The notes under the pieces are model-generated. The model did not search any database. It was not told the origin of the DNA and was given only the letters and a program-made list of their open reading frames with translations. DNA of 64,000 nucleotides from Micromonospora lupini. GTDB lineage: Bacteria; Actinomycetota; Actinomycetes; Mycobacteriales; Micromonosporaceae. The stretch is from NCBI RefSeq assembly GCF_026342015.1, contig NZ_JAPENL010000003.1:1054001-1118000 (forward strand), in the 5' to 3' direction. Below are positions 53,056 through 60,874 of this stretch, in pieces. Both the position numbers and the translations under genes were made by a program. The first letter of the stretch is position 1; each line of letters opens with the position of its first letter.

Positions 53056-54123
53056 ATGAGTTCCCTGTTCACTCCCCTGGCCCTGCGCGGGGTCACACTG
53101 CCCAACCGGATCGCGATGGCGCCGATGTGCCAGTACTCGGCCGGCCCCGACGGCCTGCCCACCGACTGGCACCTCACCCACCTCGGCACCCGCGCCGTCG
53201 GCGGGGCCGGCCTGGTGCTGACCGAGGCGACAGCCGTAACCCCCGAGGGTCGGATCTCTCCGCAGGACACCGGACTGTGGTCCGACGCGCACGTGGACGC
53301 CTGGCGACCGGTGACCGCGTTCGTCGCCGCCCACGGCGCCGTACCTGCCGTCCAGCTCGCGCACGCCGGGTTCAAGGCCTCCACCTACCGGCCGTGGGCG
53401 GCGGAGCGCGGCGGTGTGCCCGACGCCGAGGGCGGCTGGACGCCAGTCGCCCCCGGGTCCGAGCCGTTCACTCCCGGCTACCGGACGCCGACCGCTCTCG
53501 ACGCGGCGGGCATCGCCGGCGTGGTCGACGCGTTCGCCGCCGGCGCCGAGCGGGCCCTCGCCGCCGGTTTCGCCGCCGTGGAGATCCACGCCGCGCACGG
53601 GTACCTGCTCAACGAGTTCCTGTCGCCGCTCACCAACCACCGCACCGACGCCTACGGCGGCGACCGGGCCTCCCGGATGCGGCTCACCCTGGAGGTCGCC
53701 CGCGCGGTGCGCGCCGCCGTCGGCGAGAGCGTGCCGGTGCTCACCCGGATCTCCGCCACCGACTGGGTGGAGGGCGGCTGGACTGTCGAGGACAGCGTGG
53801 TCCTCGCCGGTGAGCTGGCCGGCGTCGGCGTCGACCTGGTCGACGCCTCCTCCGGCGGTGTCAGCACCGGCCAGCGCATCACGCTCGGCCCCGGCTACCA
53901 GGTGCCGCTTGCCGCCCAGATCCGCCGCGAGGCGGGCGTGCCGACAGGCGCGGTCGGCCTGATCGTCGAGCCGGAGCACGCCGAGCAGATCGTCGCCAGC
54001 GGCGAGGCCGACCTGGTGCTGCTCGGCCGGGAACTGCTGCGCGACCCGTACTGGCCGCGCCGCGCCGCCGCGAAGCTCGGCGTCGCGTACACCGGACCCG
54101 CCCAGTACGCCCGCGCCTGGTGA
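53056..54123 (+). CDS. Old Yellow Enzyme-family NADH:flavin oxidoreductase (YqjM type)
   Basis: The protein (355 residues) has the YqjM-type N-terminus LFTPLALRGVTLPNRIAMAPMCQYSA, with Cys near residue 27 in MCQYSA. It also has VQLAHAGFKA, the His/Asn pair VEIHAAHGYLLNEFLSPLTNHRTDAYGG, and C-terminal PVGTGIV-like VGLIVEPEHAEQIV and DLVLLGRELLRDPYWP. It is FMN-dependent and reduces activated C=C bonds with NADPH. A 17-bp hairpin lies directly after it. Confidence 0.95.
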   Translation: MSSLFTPLALRGVTLPNRIAMAPMCQYSAGPDGLPTDWHLTHLGTRAVGGAGLVLTEATAVTPEGRISPQDTGLWSDAHVDAWRPVTAFVAAHGAVPAVQLAHAGFKASTYRPWAAERGGVPDAEGGWTPVAPGSEPFTPGYRTPTALDAAGIAGVVDAFAAGAERALAAGFAAVEIHAAHGYLLNEFLSPLTNHRTDAYGGDRASRMRLTLEVARAVRAAVGESVPVLTRISATDWVEGGWTVEDSVVLAGELAGVGVDLVDASSGGVSTGQRITLGPGYQVPLAAQIRREAGVPTGAVGLIVEPEHAEQIVASGEADLVLLGRELLRDPYWPRRAAAKLGVAYTGPAQYARAW

Positions 54124-54130
54124 TCCGCGC

Positions 54131-54168
54131 CGGTCGGGCGGCTGCCGTCGCCGGCAGCCGCCCGACCG
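54131..54168. terminator. bidirectional terminator
   Basis: A perfect 17-bp stem (CGGTCGGGCGGCTGCCG / CGGCAGCCGCCCGACCG) with a 4-nt loop separates the convergent OYE and fused-ABC genes; it ends right at the ABC stop codon. Confidence 0.85.
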
Positions 54169-57100
54169 TCAGCCGGCCAGGTGCGACCAGTCGCCCTCCA
54201 GCTCCCGCCACGTGCCCTGCGCCGCCACCGTCCCGGCGTGCAACACCACCACGTGGTCGGCGCGGACGAGCGCGGCCCGCTTCGCTGTCGACCCGACCAC
54301 TGTCACCCCGTGCGCCCGCAGCGCCCGCCACAGCGCCAACTCGGTGGTGACGTCCAGCGCCGACGACACGTCGTCGGCGACAAGCAGTTCGGTACGCGGC
54401 GCCAGCGCCCGGGCCAGCGCCAGCCGCTGTAGCTGGCCGCCGGAGAGCCTGGTGCCCTTGTGCCCGATGAGCAGACCCAGCCCACCGCCGGCGGCGGCCA
54501 GGTCGTGGTCGAGCTGGGCGGTGCTGACCGCGCCGGCCGCGTCCACCTGGTGGCCGAGCGCGATGTTGTCGGCCACCGTGCCGGACAGCACCCGGGGCAA
54601 CTGGCCGACGTAACCGACCTGGTTGGGGCGCAGGAACAGCTCGGGCTCGGTGACCGGATCGCCGTTCCAGGACAGCTCGCCGGTGTGGTGCACGATGCCG
54701 GCCAGCGCCCGCAGCAGCGAGGACTTGCCCGACCCGACCGGCCCGACGACAAGCACCAACTGCCCGCGCTGCACCGTCAGGTCCACGTCCCGGACGGCGA
54801 GCGTGCCGTCGGAGTGCACCACCGAGAACCGGCGCAGCTCCAACCGGCGCAGCGGGTGCCGCGGCGACGACGTCGGCGCGGGCGCCGTCCCGCCGGCCAG
54901 GTCGACGGCCGGCACCGCCGCCGTGTACGCGCCCACGCCAGTCATCGCCACCGTCCGCCGGGTCCACACCCGCGCCGACGGAAGCTGGGAGATCAACGAC
55001 GCGGTGGTCCAGGCGAACCACCGGGCCGCGCCCAGCGTGGAGACGGCCACCAGCACCGCACCGGCCGACAACTCGCCGCCCAGGTAGAGCGCCCACGCGC
55101 CGATCGGCAGCAGGCCACTGGCCACCGACGGCGTCGACCGCGACCACACCTGCACCGAGATCTCCCGTCGCTGCCTGTCGCTGCGCAGCGCGTCCAGGTC
55201 GGCCAGGTGACGCAGCACCGCCGCAGTCGCGCCGGCGAGCTTCACCGTGCGCGCCGCGGAGAGCGCGGAGACCAGGGCGGTGGCGAACGCCGCCCGCGCC
55301 GTCACTGTCGCCCGTGCCGCACGCTCAAGCCTCGGGCCGAACAGCGTCGCGGCCAACCCGGAGACGACCATCGTGCCGAGGAAGAACAGCCCCGGCACGA
55401 CGCTGCCGGTGACCGCAGTCATGGCGACCACCAGGACCAGCGCGACCGACTGGTCGAGCACGTTGTCGGCGAGCTGCACCACGCGCTCGGTGTCACCGCC
55501 CTGCGCCACCACCTCTGCCGGGGTGTGCGAGCTGACCCGGCGCGGGCCGGTCTGACCGTGCACCAGACGCAGGCCGATCCGCAGCATCTGCCGCACCCAC
55601 CAGTGCGGGAACCAGACGTGCGTGTAGTACGGCAGCGGCAGGGTGACAAGCAGCCCGGCCACGATGCCGAGCGCCGGCAGGTACGGGCTGCCGGTCCCGT
55701 CGACCAGGTCGGCCCAGAGCCACGGCAACAGCGGGCCGTCCAGCCCGAGCAGGCTGAGCCCGAGGAACAGGGCCATCGCCGCCGCTCCGTACCGGGGGTC
55801 GTTGGTGCAGAGCCGGATGATCTCCCGGAACGTACGGGCCGGCGGGGTCGGTGGCAACGGCGGCGGCTCGGCCCGCACCGCCGGGCCGGCGGTCGGCCAG
55901 GTCCCGGCGGCGTCCGGGCCGGCGCCAGGGACGCCCCGGCCAGTCCCGGCGGCGTCCCGGCCAGTCCCGGCGCTGTCCCGGCCGGTCCCGGCGGTGTCCG
56001 GGCCAGTCCCGGCGCTGTCGGTCAACAGGTCGGTGCCGGCGCTGTCCGGGCCGGTCAGCAGGTCGGTGCCGCCGCCGGACCGGGACGACGACGTCCCACC
56101 GGCGTACACGGCGGCGTGACTGGTCGCCAGCAGCTCGGCGAAACGTGTCGACGTCTCCAGCGGGCCGGCCTCGACCACTGCGCCGTCGGCCAGCACCACC
56201 ACCTCGTCGCAGCGGCGTACCGAGGAGAGCCGGTGGGCGATGACGATGCCGATCCGGTCGCGCAGCAGCCGTTCGGTGGCCCGCTGCACCCGCGCCTCGG
56301 TCACCGGGTCCAGCCGGGCGGTGGCCTCGTCCAGGATCACCACGTGCGGGTCACGCACCAGGATCCGGGCGAACGCCACCAACTGCTCCTGACCGGCGGA
56401 GAGCACGTGCCCACCCTCCCCCAGCCGGGTGGCCAACCCGTCGGGCAGCTCGGCGATCCAGCCGGCCAGGCCCAGTTCGTCAAGCGCCCGGGCGGCGGCG
56501 TCGAGCAGCTCCGGGTCGTAGAGCGCGACGTTCTCCGCGAGCGTGCCGGCCAGGATCTCGGTGCGCTGCGGCACCAGCGCCACCCAGCGGCGCAGCTCTT
56601 CGACGTCGAGGTCACACAGGTCCGTGCCGCCGAGGAACACGGTGCCCGGCGGCACGTCCACGGCCCTCGTGAGCACCTTCGCCAGTGTCGACTTGCCCGA
56701 TCCGGTCCGCCCGATCAGGGCGTACGACCGGCCGCGCGCGAAGGTCAGGCTGAGTCCGCACAGCGCCGGCCCTCGCCCGCTCTCCGGGCCGCTCACCTCG
56801 TACCCGAATGTCAGGTCCCGGATGCGCAGGTCCCCCTCGGCCGGACTGGCCCCGCCGACGGGCTCCTGCCGTGACTTCTGGAGCAACTGCACCCGGGCCC
56901 ACGCGCCGAGGGCCTCCTGCAGCTCGGGCACCATCCGGCTGACGTGTTCGGCGGTGGCCCCGAAGGCCAGGGCGAGCAGCCAGATCGCGGTGAGCCGGGC
57001 GGCGTCGACCCGGTCGGTGGCCAGGGCCCAGGCCCCGCCGAGCACCACCACGCCGACGCCGGCCCGGATCGTCGCGGTGGCGACCGTCGCCACCCGGGCG

Positions 57101-57783
57101 GACAGCACCCAGACCCGGTGGCCGCGGGACAGCACGGCGGCGGCCCGCCGTGCGTACAGCCGCAGCACGTACGGCTGGGCCAGGCTGGTCCGCACGTCGT
57201 CCTGCCCGTGCACCGCCTCCTCCATCACGGCGGCCAGGTCCGACCATGCCTCCTCCTCGACCATCCGGGCGGGGCCGATCCGCGCCGTGGGCCGGCGCAA
57301 CCCCAGCCCGAGCAGCACCGTGAGTAAGAGCATCGCCATCCCGGCGGGCCACCAGACGGCCACCGCGACAACAATCGACAGCAGGCCGACGCAGAGCCCC
57401 TGGGCGAGGCGCGAACCCTGGTTACGAACCGCCGACGCCACCTGGTAGACGTCCCCGTCGATGCGGTCGAGCAGCTCGCCCACCGGGGTGGTCTCCAGGC
57501 TGGGGAGATCCTGCCCGAGCGCAACCCGGCAGAGTCGCCGACGCACGTCCGCGGACCAGTCGGCGGTCAGCCCGGCCATCAACAGGCTCACCACGAGGTC
57601 GCTGAGCACGACGGCGGCCAGCGCCGCGGCCAGGACCGCGAAGGCGCCTGTCGACCTGTGGACCAGCACCGCGCCGGCGAGCGCCGACGCGCCCGCCTGA
57701 CCGGCGGCACCCAGCACGATCAGAACGGCCACGAACGTCAGACGGCGCGGCGAGGTGCCCCACAGATCACGGAGCAGGCGCAT
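54169..57783 (-). CDS. fused TMD-NBD-TMD-NBD ABC exporter
   Basis: The protein (1204 residues) is a tandem fusion of two half-exporters. Half one: transmembrane domain (about 1-300), NBD1 with Walker A GRTGSGKST, signature LSAGQEQ, Walker B VVILDEAT and H-loop IAHRLSS. A 70-80 residue linker of imperfect Ala-Gly-Thr repeats (SAGTGRDSAGTGRDAAGTGRG) and a Pro cluster (PPPLPPTPP) follow. Half two: TMD and NBD2 with GPVGSGKSS, LSGGQLQ, Walker B LLVADDVSSALD and an H-loop lacking its His (VVGSTAKRA). The two ATP sites are thus unequal: one consensus, one degenerate. It probably exports a small or peptide molecule. No obvious partner gene. Confidence 0.92.
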   Translation of the reverse strand: MRLLRDLWGTSPRRLTFVAVLIVLGAAGQAGASALAGAVLVHRSTGAFAVLAAALAAVVLSDLVVSLLMAGLTADWSADVRRRLCRVALGQDLPSLETTPVGELLDRIDGDVYQVASAVRNQGSRLAQGLCVGLLSIVVAVAVWWPAGMAMLLLTVLLGLGLRRPTARIGPARMVEEEAWSDLAAVMEEAVHGQDDVRTSLAQPYVLRLYARRAAAVLSRGHRVWVLSARVATVATATIRAGVGVVVLGGAWALATDRVDAARLTAIWLLALAFGATAEHVSRMVPELQEALGAWARVQLLQKSRQEPVGGASPAEGDLRIRDLTFGYEVSGPESGRGPALCGLSLTFARGRSYALIGRTGSGKSTLAKVLTRAVDVPPGTVFLGGTDLCDLDVEELRRWVALVPQRTEILAGTLAENVALYDPELLDAAARALDELGLAGWIAELPDGLATRLGEGGHVLSAGQEQLVAFARILVRDPHVVILDEATARLDPVTEARVQRATERLLRDRIGIVIAHRLSSVRRCDEVVVLADGAVVEAGPLETSTRFAELLATSHAAVYAGGTSSSRSGGGTDLLTGPDSAGTDLLTDSAGTGPDTAGTGRDSAGTGRDAAGTGRGVPGAGPDAAGTWPTAGPAVRAEPPPLPPTPPARTFREIIRLCTNDPRYGAAAMALFLGLSLLGLDGPLLPWLWADLVDGTGSPYLPALGIVAGLLVTLPLPYYTHVWFPHWWVRQMLRIGLRLVHGQTGPRRVSSHTPAEVVAQGGDTERVVQLADNVLDQSVALVLVVAMTAVTGSVVPGLFFLGTMVVSGLAATLFGPRLERAARATVTARAAFATALVSALSAARTVKLAGATAAVLRHLADLDALRSDRQRREISVQVWSRSTPSVASGLLPIGAWALYLGGELSAGAVLVAVSTLGAARWFAWTTASLISQLPSARVWTRRTVAMTGVGAYTAAVPAVDLAGGTAPAPTSSPRHPLRRLELRRFSVVHSDGTLAVRDVDLTVQRGQLVLVVGPVGSGKSSLLRALAGIVHHTGELSWNGDPVTEPELFLRPNQVGYVGQLPRVLSGTVADNIALGHQVDAAGAVSTAQLDHDLAAAGGGLGLLIGHKGTRLSGGQLQRLALARALAPRTELLVADDVSSALDVTTELALWRALRAHGVTVVGSTAKRAALVRADHVVVLHAGTVAAQGTWRELEGDWSHLAG

Positions 57784-57919
57784 CGGAGTTCCTCCGGACG
57801 TGGGTGGCGGAACACCCAGCGTGCCGGCAGCAGCCCCGTCGACTCAACCGATTTACCCGCCCTGAGCAGGGCTTGCGATCAGGTCTTGGTGACCCGGCGC
57901 CCGTTGCCGAGCACCAGCA

Positions 57920-57996
57920 TGATCGACACGAGATCGGTGATGTCGGGGTGTCCCGGTGCCCCGGATACCCCCATATCAGGGAACTCGTGTCGATCA
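57920..57996. repeat. 77-bp imperfect palindrome (long hairpin)
   Basis: Perfect 13-bp terminal arms TGATCGACACGAG (57920-57932) and CTCGTGTCGATCA (57984-57996) enclose a second imperfect stem (TGATGTCGGGGTGTCC against GGATACCCCCATATCA) with the 7-nt loop CGGTGCC. Total 77 bp. It lies in the 684-bp gap between the divergent ABC and lysozyme-like genes and is AT-richer than its surroundings. Its design, with dyad arms and mismatches, looks like a dispersed extragenic repeat or a small non-coding RNA hairpin. The remainder of the gap (57784-57919 and 57997-58090) shows no gene. Confidence 0.7.
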
Positions 57997-58094
57997 CTTC
58001 CCGCATGCCCGCTTCGATGGGCACCGAAGGCCGGTCTGGGCGCAATGCCCGTTTCTGTGGGCCGGTCGGGTGTGACCGGGTGCATCCGTGGGCC

Positions 58095-58120
58095 GGAATC
58101 GTGGCGGGCCGGGGGTCGTT
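58095..58120 (+). promoter_or_regulatory. SigR/SigH-type promoter match 1
   Basis: GGAAT (58095-58099) is followed by exactly 18 bp and GTT (58118-58120), the consensus of thiol-stress ECF sigma factors (SigR in Streptomyces, SigH in mycobacteria). The context is GGTCGTTACA. Confidence 0.6.
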
Positions 58121-58183
58121 ACACACCCTGACGATCGCAGGACCACGGCCACCCGCCCGCGCCACGCCCCCGTCATGGGGGTG

Positions 58184-58209
58184 GGAATGGCCGGCCCGGC
58201 CGGGTCGTT
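58184..58209 (+). promoter_or_regulatory. SigR/SigH-type promoter match 2
   Basis: GGAAT (58184-58188), 18 bp, GTT (58207-58209), inside GGTCGTTGCA. It is 89 bp downstream of match 1. A small hairpin (CCCCC / GGGGG, 58167-58181) lies between the two. Confidence 0.6.
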
Positions 58210-58283
58210 GCAGACCCCCGAACCACCGTGAGCCCGCCCGGCGCGCAGACCTGATCCGGTCCCCGCCGTTGGGCTCGCCCCCG

Positions 58284-58309
58284 GGAATCACCCCGGCCCG
58301 ACGGTCGTT
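58284..58309 (+). promoter_or_regulatory. SigR/SigH-type promoter match 3
   Basis: GGAAT (58284-58288), 18 bp, GTT (58307-58309), inside GGTCGTTACA. It lies 100 bp after match 2. Transcription from here would leave a leader of about 150 nt before the ATG at 58468. Confidence 0.65.
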
Positions 58310-58467
58310 ACATCCGGTCCCGGCGCCACGAGCCCCCGCTCGCAGGCCGCCGACCCTGAGACTTTCCCCCCTTTTGAATCTGCAGCGCCGGACGAGGTGC
58401 TCACACCCCGCCGTGCCGACCCCCATCGGTCGCGTGGGTGTTCCTACCCCCGAAGGAGCTACCCCTG

Positions 58468-59028
58468 ATGAACACGATCTTCCGTAAGAGCATGCTGTCC
58501 GTTGCTGGTCTCGCGTTCGCCGGTGGTGTCTTCGCCGGCCCGATCGCCGCCCACGCCAACCCCGTCGACGCCAAGCCGGTCGCCGTCGCCGTGCAGACCA
58601 GCGCGCCGAAGCCGCAGGGCGACCAGTCGCACATCACCCTCAACGGTGAGCAGACGGCCAACGCCAAGGCGATCATCGCCGCCACGAAGAAGGCCGGCCT
58701 GCCCGAACGCGCCGCGGTCATCTCCATCGCGACGAGCCTGCAGGAGTCGAAGCTCGACAACCTCGGCCACCTCGGCGACGCCAACGACCACGACTCGCTG
58801 GGCCTGTTCCAGCAGCGCCCCTCCAGTGGTTGGGGCACCCCCGAGCAGATCACCAACCCCGAGTACTCCACCACCGCGTTCCTCAAGGGCCTGCGTCAGA
58901 TCGACGGCTGGCAGGACATGCCCCTGACCGACGCCGCGCAGACCGTCCAGGTCTCCGCCTACCCCGACGCGTACGCCCAGTGGGAGCAGCAGGCCACCGA
59001 CCTCGTCACCCAGCACTGGAACAGCTGA
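58468..59028 (+). CDS. secreted lysozyme/transglycosylase-like protein
   Basis: The 186-residue protein has a GAAGGAG ribosome binding site and a classical signal peptide (FRKSMLSVAGLAFAGGVFAGPIAAHA, cleavage after about residue 30). The mature domain AIIAATKKAGLPERAAVISIATSLQESKLDNLG contains the likely catalytic Glu93 (ATSLQES). It continues with DSLGLFQQRPSSGWGTPEQITNPEYSTTAFLKGL, typical of actinobacterial soluble lytic transglycosylase-like folds. It probably acts on peptidoglycan. It is driven by a long upstream region with three ECF-type promoters and followed by a strong terminator. Confidence 0.8.
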   Translation: MNTIFRKSMLSVAGLAFAGGVFAGPIAAHANPVDAKPVAVAVQTSAPKPQGDQSHITLNGEQTANAKAIIAATKKAGLPERAAVISIATSLQESKLDNLGHLGDANDHDSLGLFQQRPSSGWGTPEQITNPEYSTTAFLKGLRQIDGWQDMPLTDAAQTVQVSAYPDAYAQWEQQATDLVTQHWNS

Positions 59029-59049
59029 CCCACCGCACGACCCGACCGA

Positions 59050-59083
59050 CTGGCCGGCATCCCGAACCCGGGATGCCGGCCAG
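59050..59083 (+). terminator. terminator after the lysozyme-like gene
   Basis: A perfect 15-bp stem (CTGGCCGGCATCCCG / CGGGATGCCGGCCAG) with the loop AACC begins 22 bp after the stop codon. Confidence 0.85.
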
Positions 59084-59221
59084 CGGCACACCCAGCCCAG
59101 CCCGACCCGGCGGCCACCCCAAGCCGGGGACACCGAGCTGCCCCGTCGAGTAATCCAAGATCTGGAGCCCGCAACCACGGGTCCGGCTCGACGCGTTGCC
59201 GTCGGTACGGTGCCGGAGGAG

Positions 59222-60061
59222 TCAGAAGAGGACAGTGGCGAGCGTGCCGACCGGCTGGAAGCCGCAGCGCTCGTACACCCGGCGGGCCGGCAGGTTGAAG
59301 TCGTTGACGTACAGGCTGACAGTGGGGGCCACCCGGAGCAGCGCGTCACGTACGACGGCGGCCATGGCGGCGGCGGCGATGCCGCGGCCTCTCCACTCCG
59401 GCGCGACCCAGACGCCCTGGACCTGGGCGGTCCGTTTGGTCACGACGGCCAGTTCGGCCTTGAACACGACCTTGCCGTCGACGATCCGGGCGTACGCGCG
59501 GCCGGCGCGGACCAGGTCGTTGACCCTGCGGCGGTAGCTGCGGCCGGCGTCCTCGGCGAGTGGGGAGACGCCGACCTCCTCGGTGTACATGGCGACGGCC
59601 GCCGGAAAGAGCCTGTCGACCTCGCCGGAGCGGACGCGGCGTACCTCTGGGTCGGCCGGTACGGCCGGCATCGTGTCGGTGGCCAGCAGCGGCTGGTTGG
59701 GGCGGACGTCGCGGGCGGGCCCCCACGTGCCGGAGAGCCGGTCCCAGAGGCCGAGGACGGCGTCGGCGCGGCCGACGATTGAGGAGCAGAGCCGCTCCTC
59801 CCCCGCGAGCAGGTCGGCGAAGGCGGACACGGCGGCGTCGGTGGCGAGCACAGGTGTCAGGTTGCCGCCGAGCCAGCACAGCGATTCGAGGTTGCGCCGG
59901 GCGCCGTACCCCAGGATCCGTCCTTCGGCCCTCCACCACGAGAGCCCGCGCGCGGCGATGCGCTCGGCGACCTGCGCGCCCGCGAACGGGTCACGGTCGA
60001 GCAGGCGCTCGACCGCGCGGCGCTCCGATTCCCCCAGTTGCCGTACCGGCACCGTCAGCAC
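59222..60061 (-). CDS. DUF4081-GNAT acetyltransferase
   Basis: This 279-residue protein fuses an N-terminal DUF4081 domain (LTVPVRQLGESERRAVERLLDRDPFAGAQVAERI) to a C-terminal GNAT domain. The acetyl-CoA site is VQGVWVAPEWRGRGIAAAAMAAVV (RGRGIA), and SLYVNDFNLPARRVYERCGFQPVG is the final fold element. Genes of this architecture, including M. tuberculosis Rv2867c, sit beside ispG (gcpE) and rip1. A PadR gene is inserted between it and ispG here. The acceptor is unknown. Confidence 0.93.
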   Translation of the reverse strand: MLTVPVRQLGESERRAVERLLDRDPFAGAQVAERIAARGLSWWRAEGRILGYGARRNLESLCWLGGNLTPVLATDAAVSAFADLLAGEERLCSSIVGRADAVLGLWDRLSGTWGPARDVRPNQPLLATDTMPAVPADPEVRRVRSGEVDRLFPAAVAMYTEEVGVSPLAEDAGRSYRRRVNDLVRAGRAYARIVDGKVVFKAELAVVTKRTAQVQGVWVAPEWRGRGIAAAAMAAVVRDALLRVAPTVSLYVNDFNLPARRVYERCGFQPVGTLATVLF

Positions 60062-60147
60062 GTCTATCAGCCTGCCAGATCGACCCCCCGCCCCGCCGGC
60101 CGAGTGGCGAGCCCGCCGAGGTCGGCCGAGAACTTGACGGGAAGACT

Positions 60148-60191
60148 TGTCGACGATGCATTGCCGATATATCGTTGATGCATCAGCGACA
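60148..60191. promoter_or_regulatory. 44-bp operator palindrome for the PadR gene
   Basis: The dyad is centred on CGATATATCG (60165-60174). Its arms match at 17 of 22 positions and include TGTCG / CGACA ends and ATGCAT blocks. TGATGCATCA (60176-60185) is itself a palindrome. A possible -35 TTGACG (60134-60139) precedes it. It lies between the divergent GNAT and PadR genes and probably binds the PadR protein. Confidence 0.6.
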
Positions 60192-60213
60192 GTACGCAGA
60201 GAGGGAGAACCCC

Positions 60214-60804
60214 ATGAGGTTCCAACGACAGCACCACCCGATGCACGAGGCCCGGATGCGTGGGTTCGGCTTCCCGCCGGTCCCGCCCGGCCCCCATGGC
60301 CCGCACGGTCACGAACACGGCGGCCCCTGGGGCGGACGCGGTCGCGGACGAGGCAGGGGCCGACGCCCCAACGTCCGGGGCGCGGTGTTGGCCCTGCTCA
60401 CCGAGCGGCCGATGCACGGCTACGAGATGATCCAGGAGATCGACTCCCGCACCGGGGGCGCCTGGCGGCCGAGCCCGGGTTCGATCTACCCCACCCTCCA
60501 ACTCCTGGAGGACGAGGGTGTGATCGCCGCCAGCACCGAGGAGGCCGGCGGTGGACGCAAGCGGTTCACCGTCACCGAGGCCGGTCAGGCGGAGGCCACC
60601 GCGGCCGCGGAGACCCCGCCGTGGGCGGACGTCGCCCAGGGCACCGTGAGCAGCTGGCACGACATCCGCGACTCCGGCGCGCAGGCGATGAACGCCCTGC
60701 GTCAGGTCATGATGAACGGCACCGACGACCAGCGTGAGCGGGCCGCCCAGGTGCTCGACGAGACCCGGCGCAAGCTGTACGCGATCCTCGCCGAATCCGA
60801 GTGA
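60214..60804 (+). CDS. PadR family transcriptional regulator
   Basis: The protein has 196 residues. An N-terminal His/Gly/Pro-rich segment (about residues 1-50: HHPMHEARM, GPHGPHGHEHGG) precedes the winged helix NVRGAVLALLTERPMHGYEMIQEIDSRTGGAWRPSPGSIYPTLQLLEDEGVI. The His-rich segment could bind a metal, but that is inference. A GAGGGAG site lies upstream of the ATG. A large dyad just upstream suggests autoregulation. It interrupts the conserved GNAT-ispG neighbourhood. Confidence 0.92.
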   Translation: MRFQRQHHPMHEARMRGFGFPPVPPGPHGPHGHEHGGPWGGRGRGRGRGRRPNVRGAVLALLTERPMHGYEMIQEIDSRTGGAWRPSPGSIYPTLQLLEDEGVIAASTEEAGGGRKRFTVTEAGQAEATAAAETPPWADVAQGTVSSWHDIRDSGAQAMNALRQVMMNGTDDQRERAAQVLDETRRKLYAILAESE

Positions 60805-60825
60805 CGCGCGACGCCGGCACAGACG

Positions 60826-60861
60826 AAAGCGGCCGTTCCCCGTGCGGGGAACGGCCGCTTT
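60826..60861. terminator. bidirectional intrinsic terminator
   Basis: A perfect 16-bp stem (AAAGCGGCCGTTCCCC / GGGGAACGGCCGCTTT) with the loop GTGC is flanked by A and T runs. It serves both the PadR gene (+) and ispG (-), whose stops are 22 and 14 bp away. Confidence 0.92.
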
Positions 60862-60874
60862 TCCGGATGGAGAA

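Noticed and set aside
57997..58467. Possible cyclic di-AMP (ydaO-type) riboswitch in the leader of the lysozyme-like gene
   Set aside because: Such switches precede cell-wall hydrolase genes in actinobacteria, but I could not find the conserved core sequences; the repeats are explained better as GGAAT-N18-GTT promoters.
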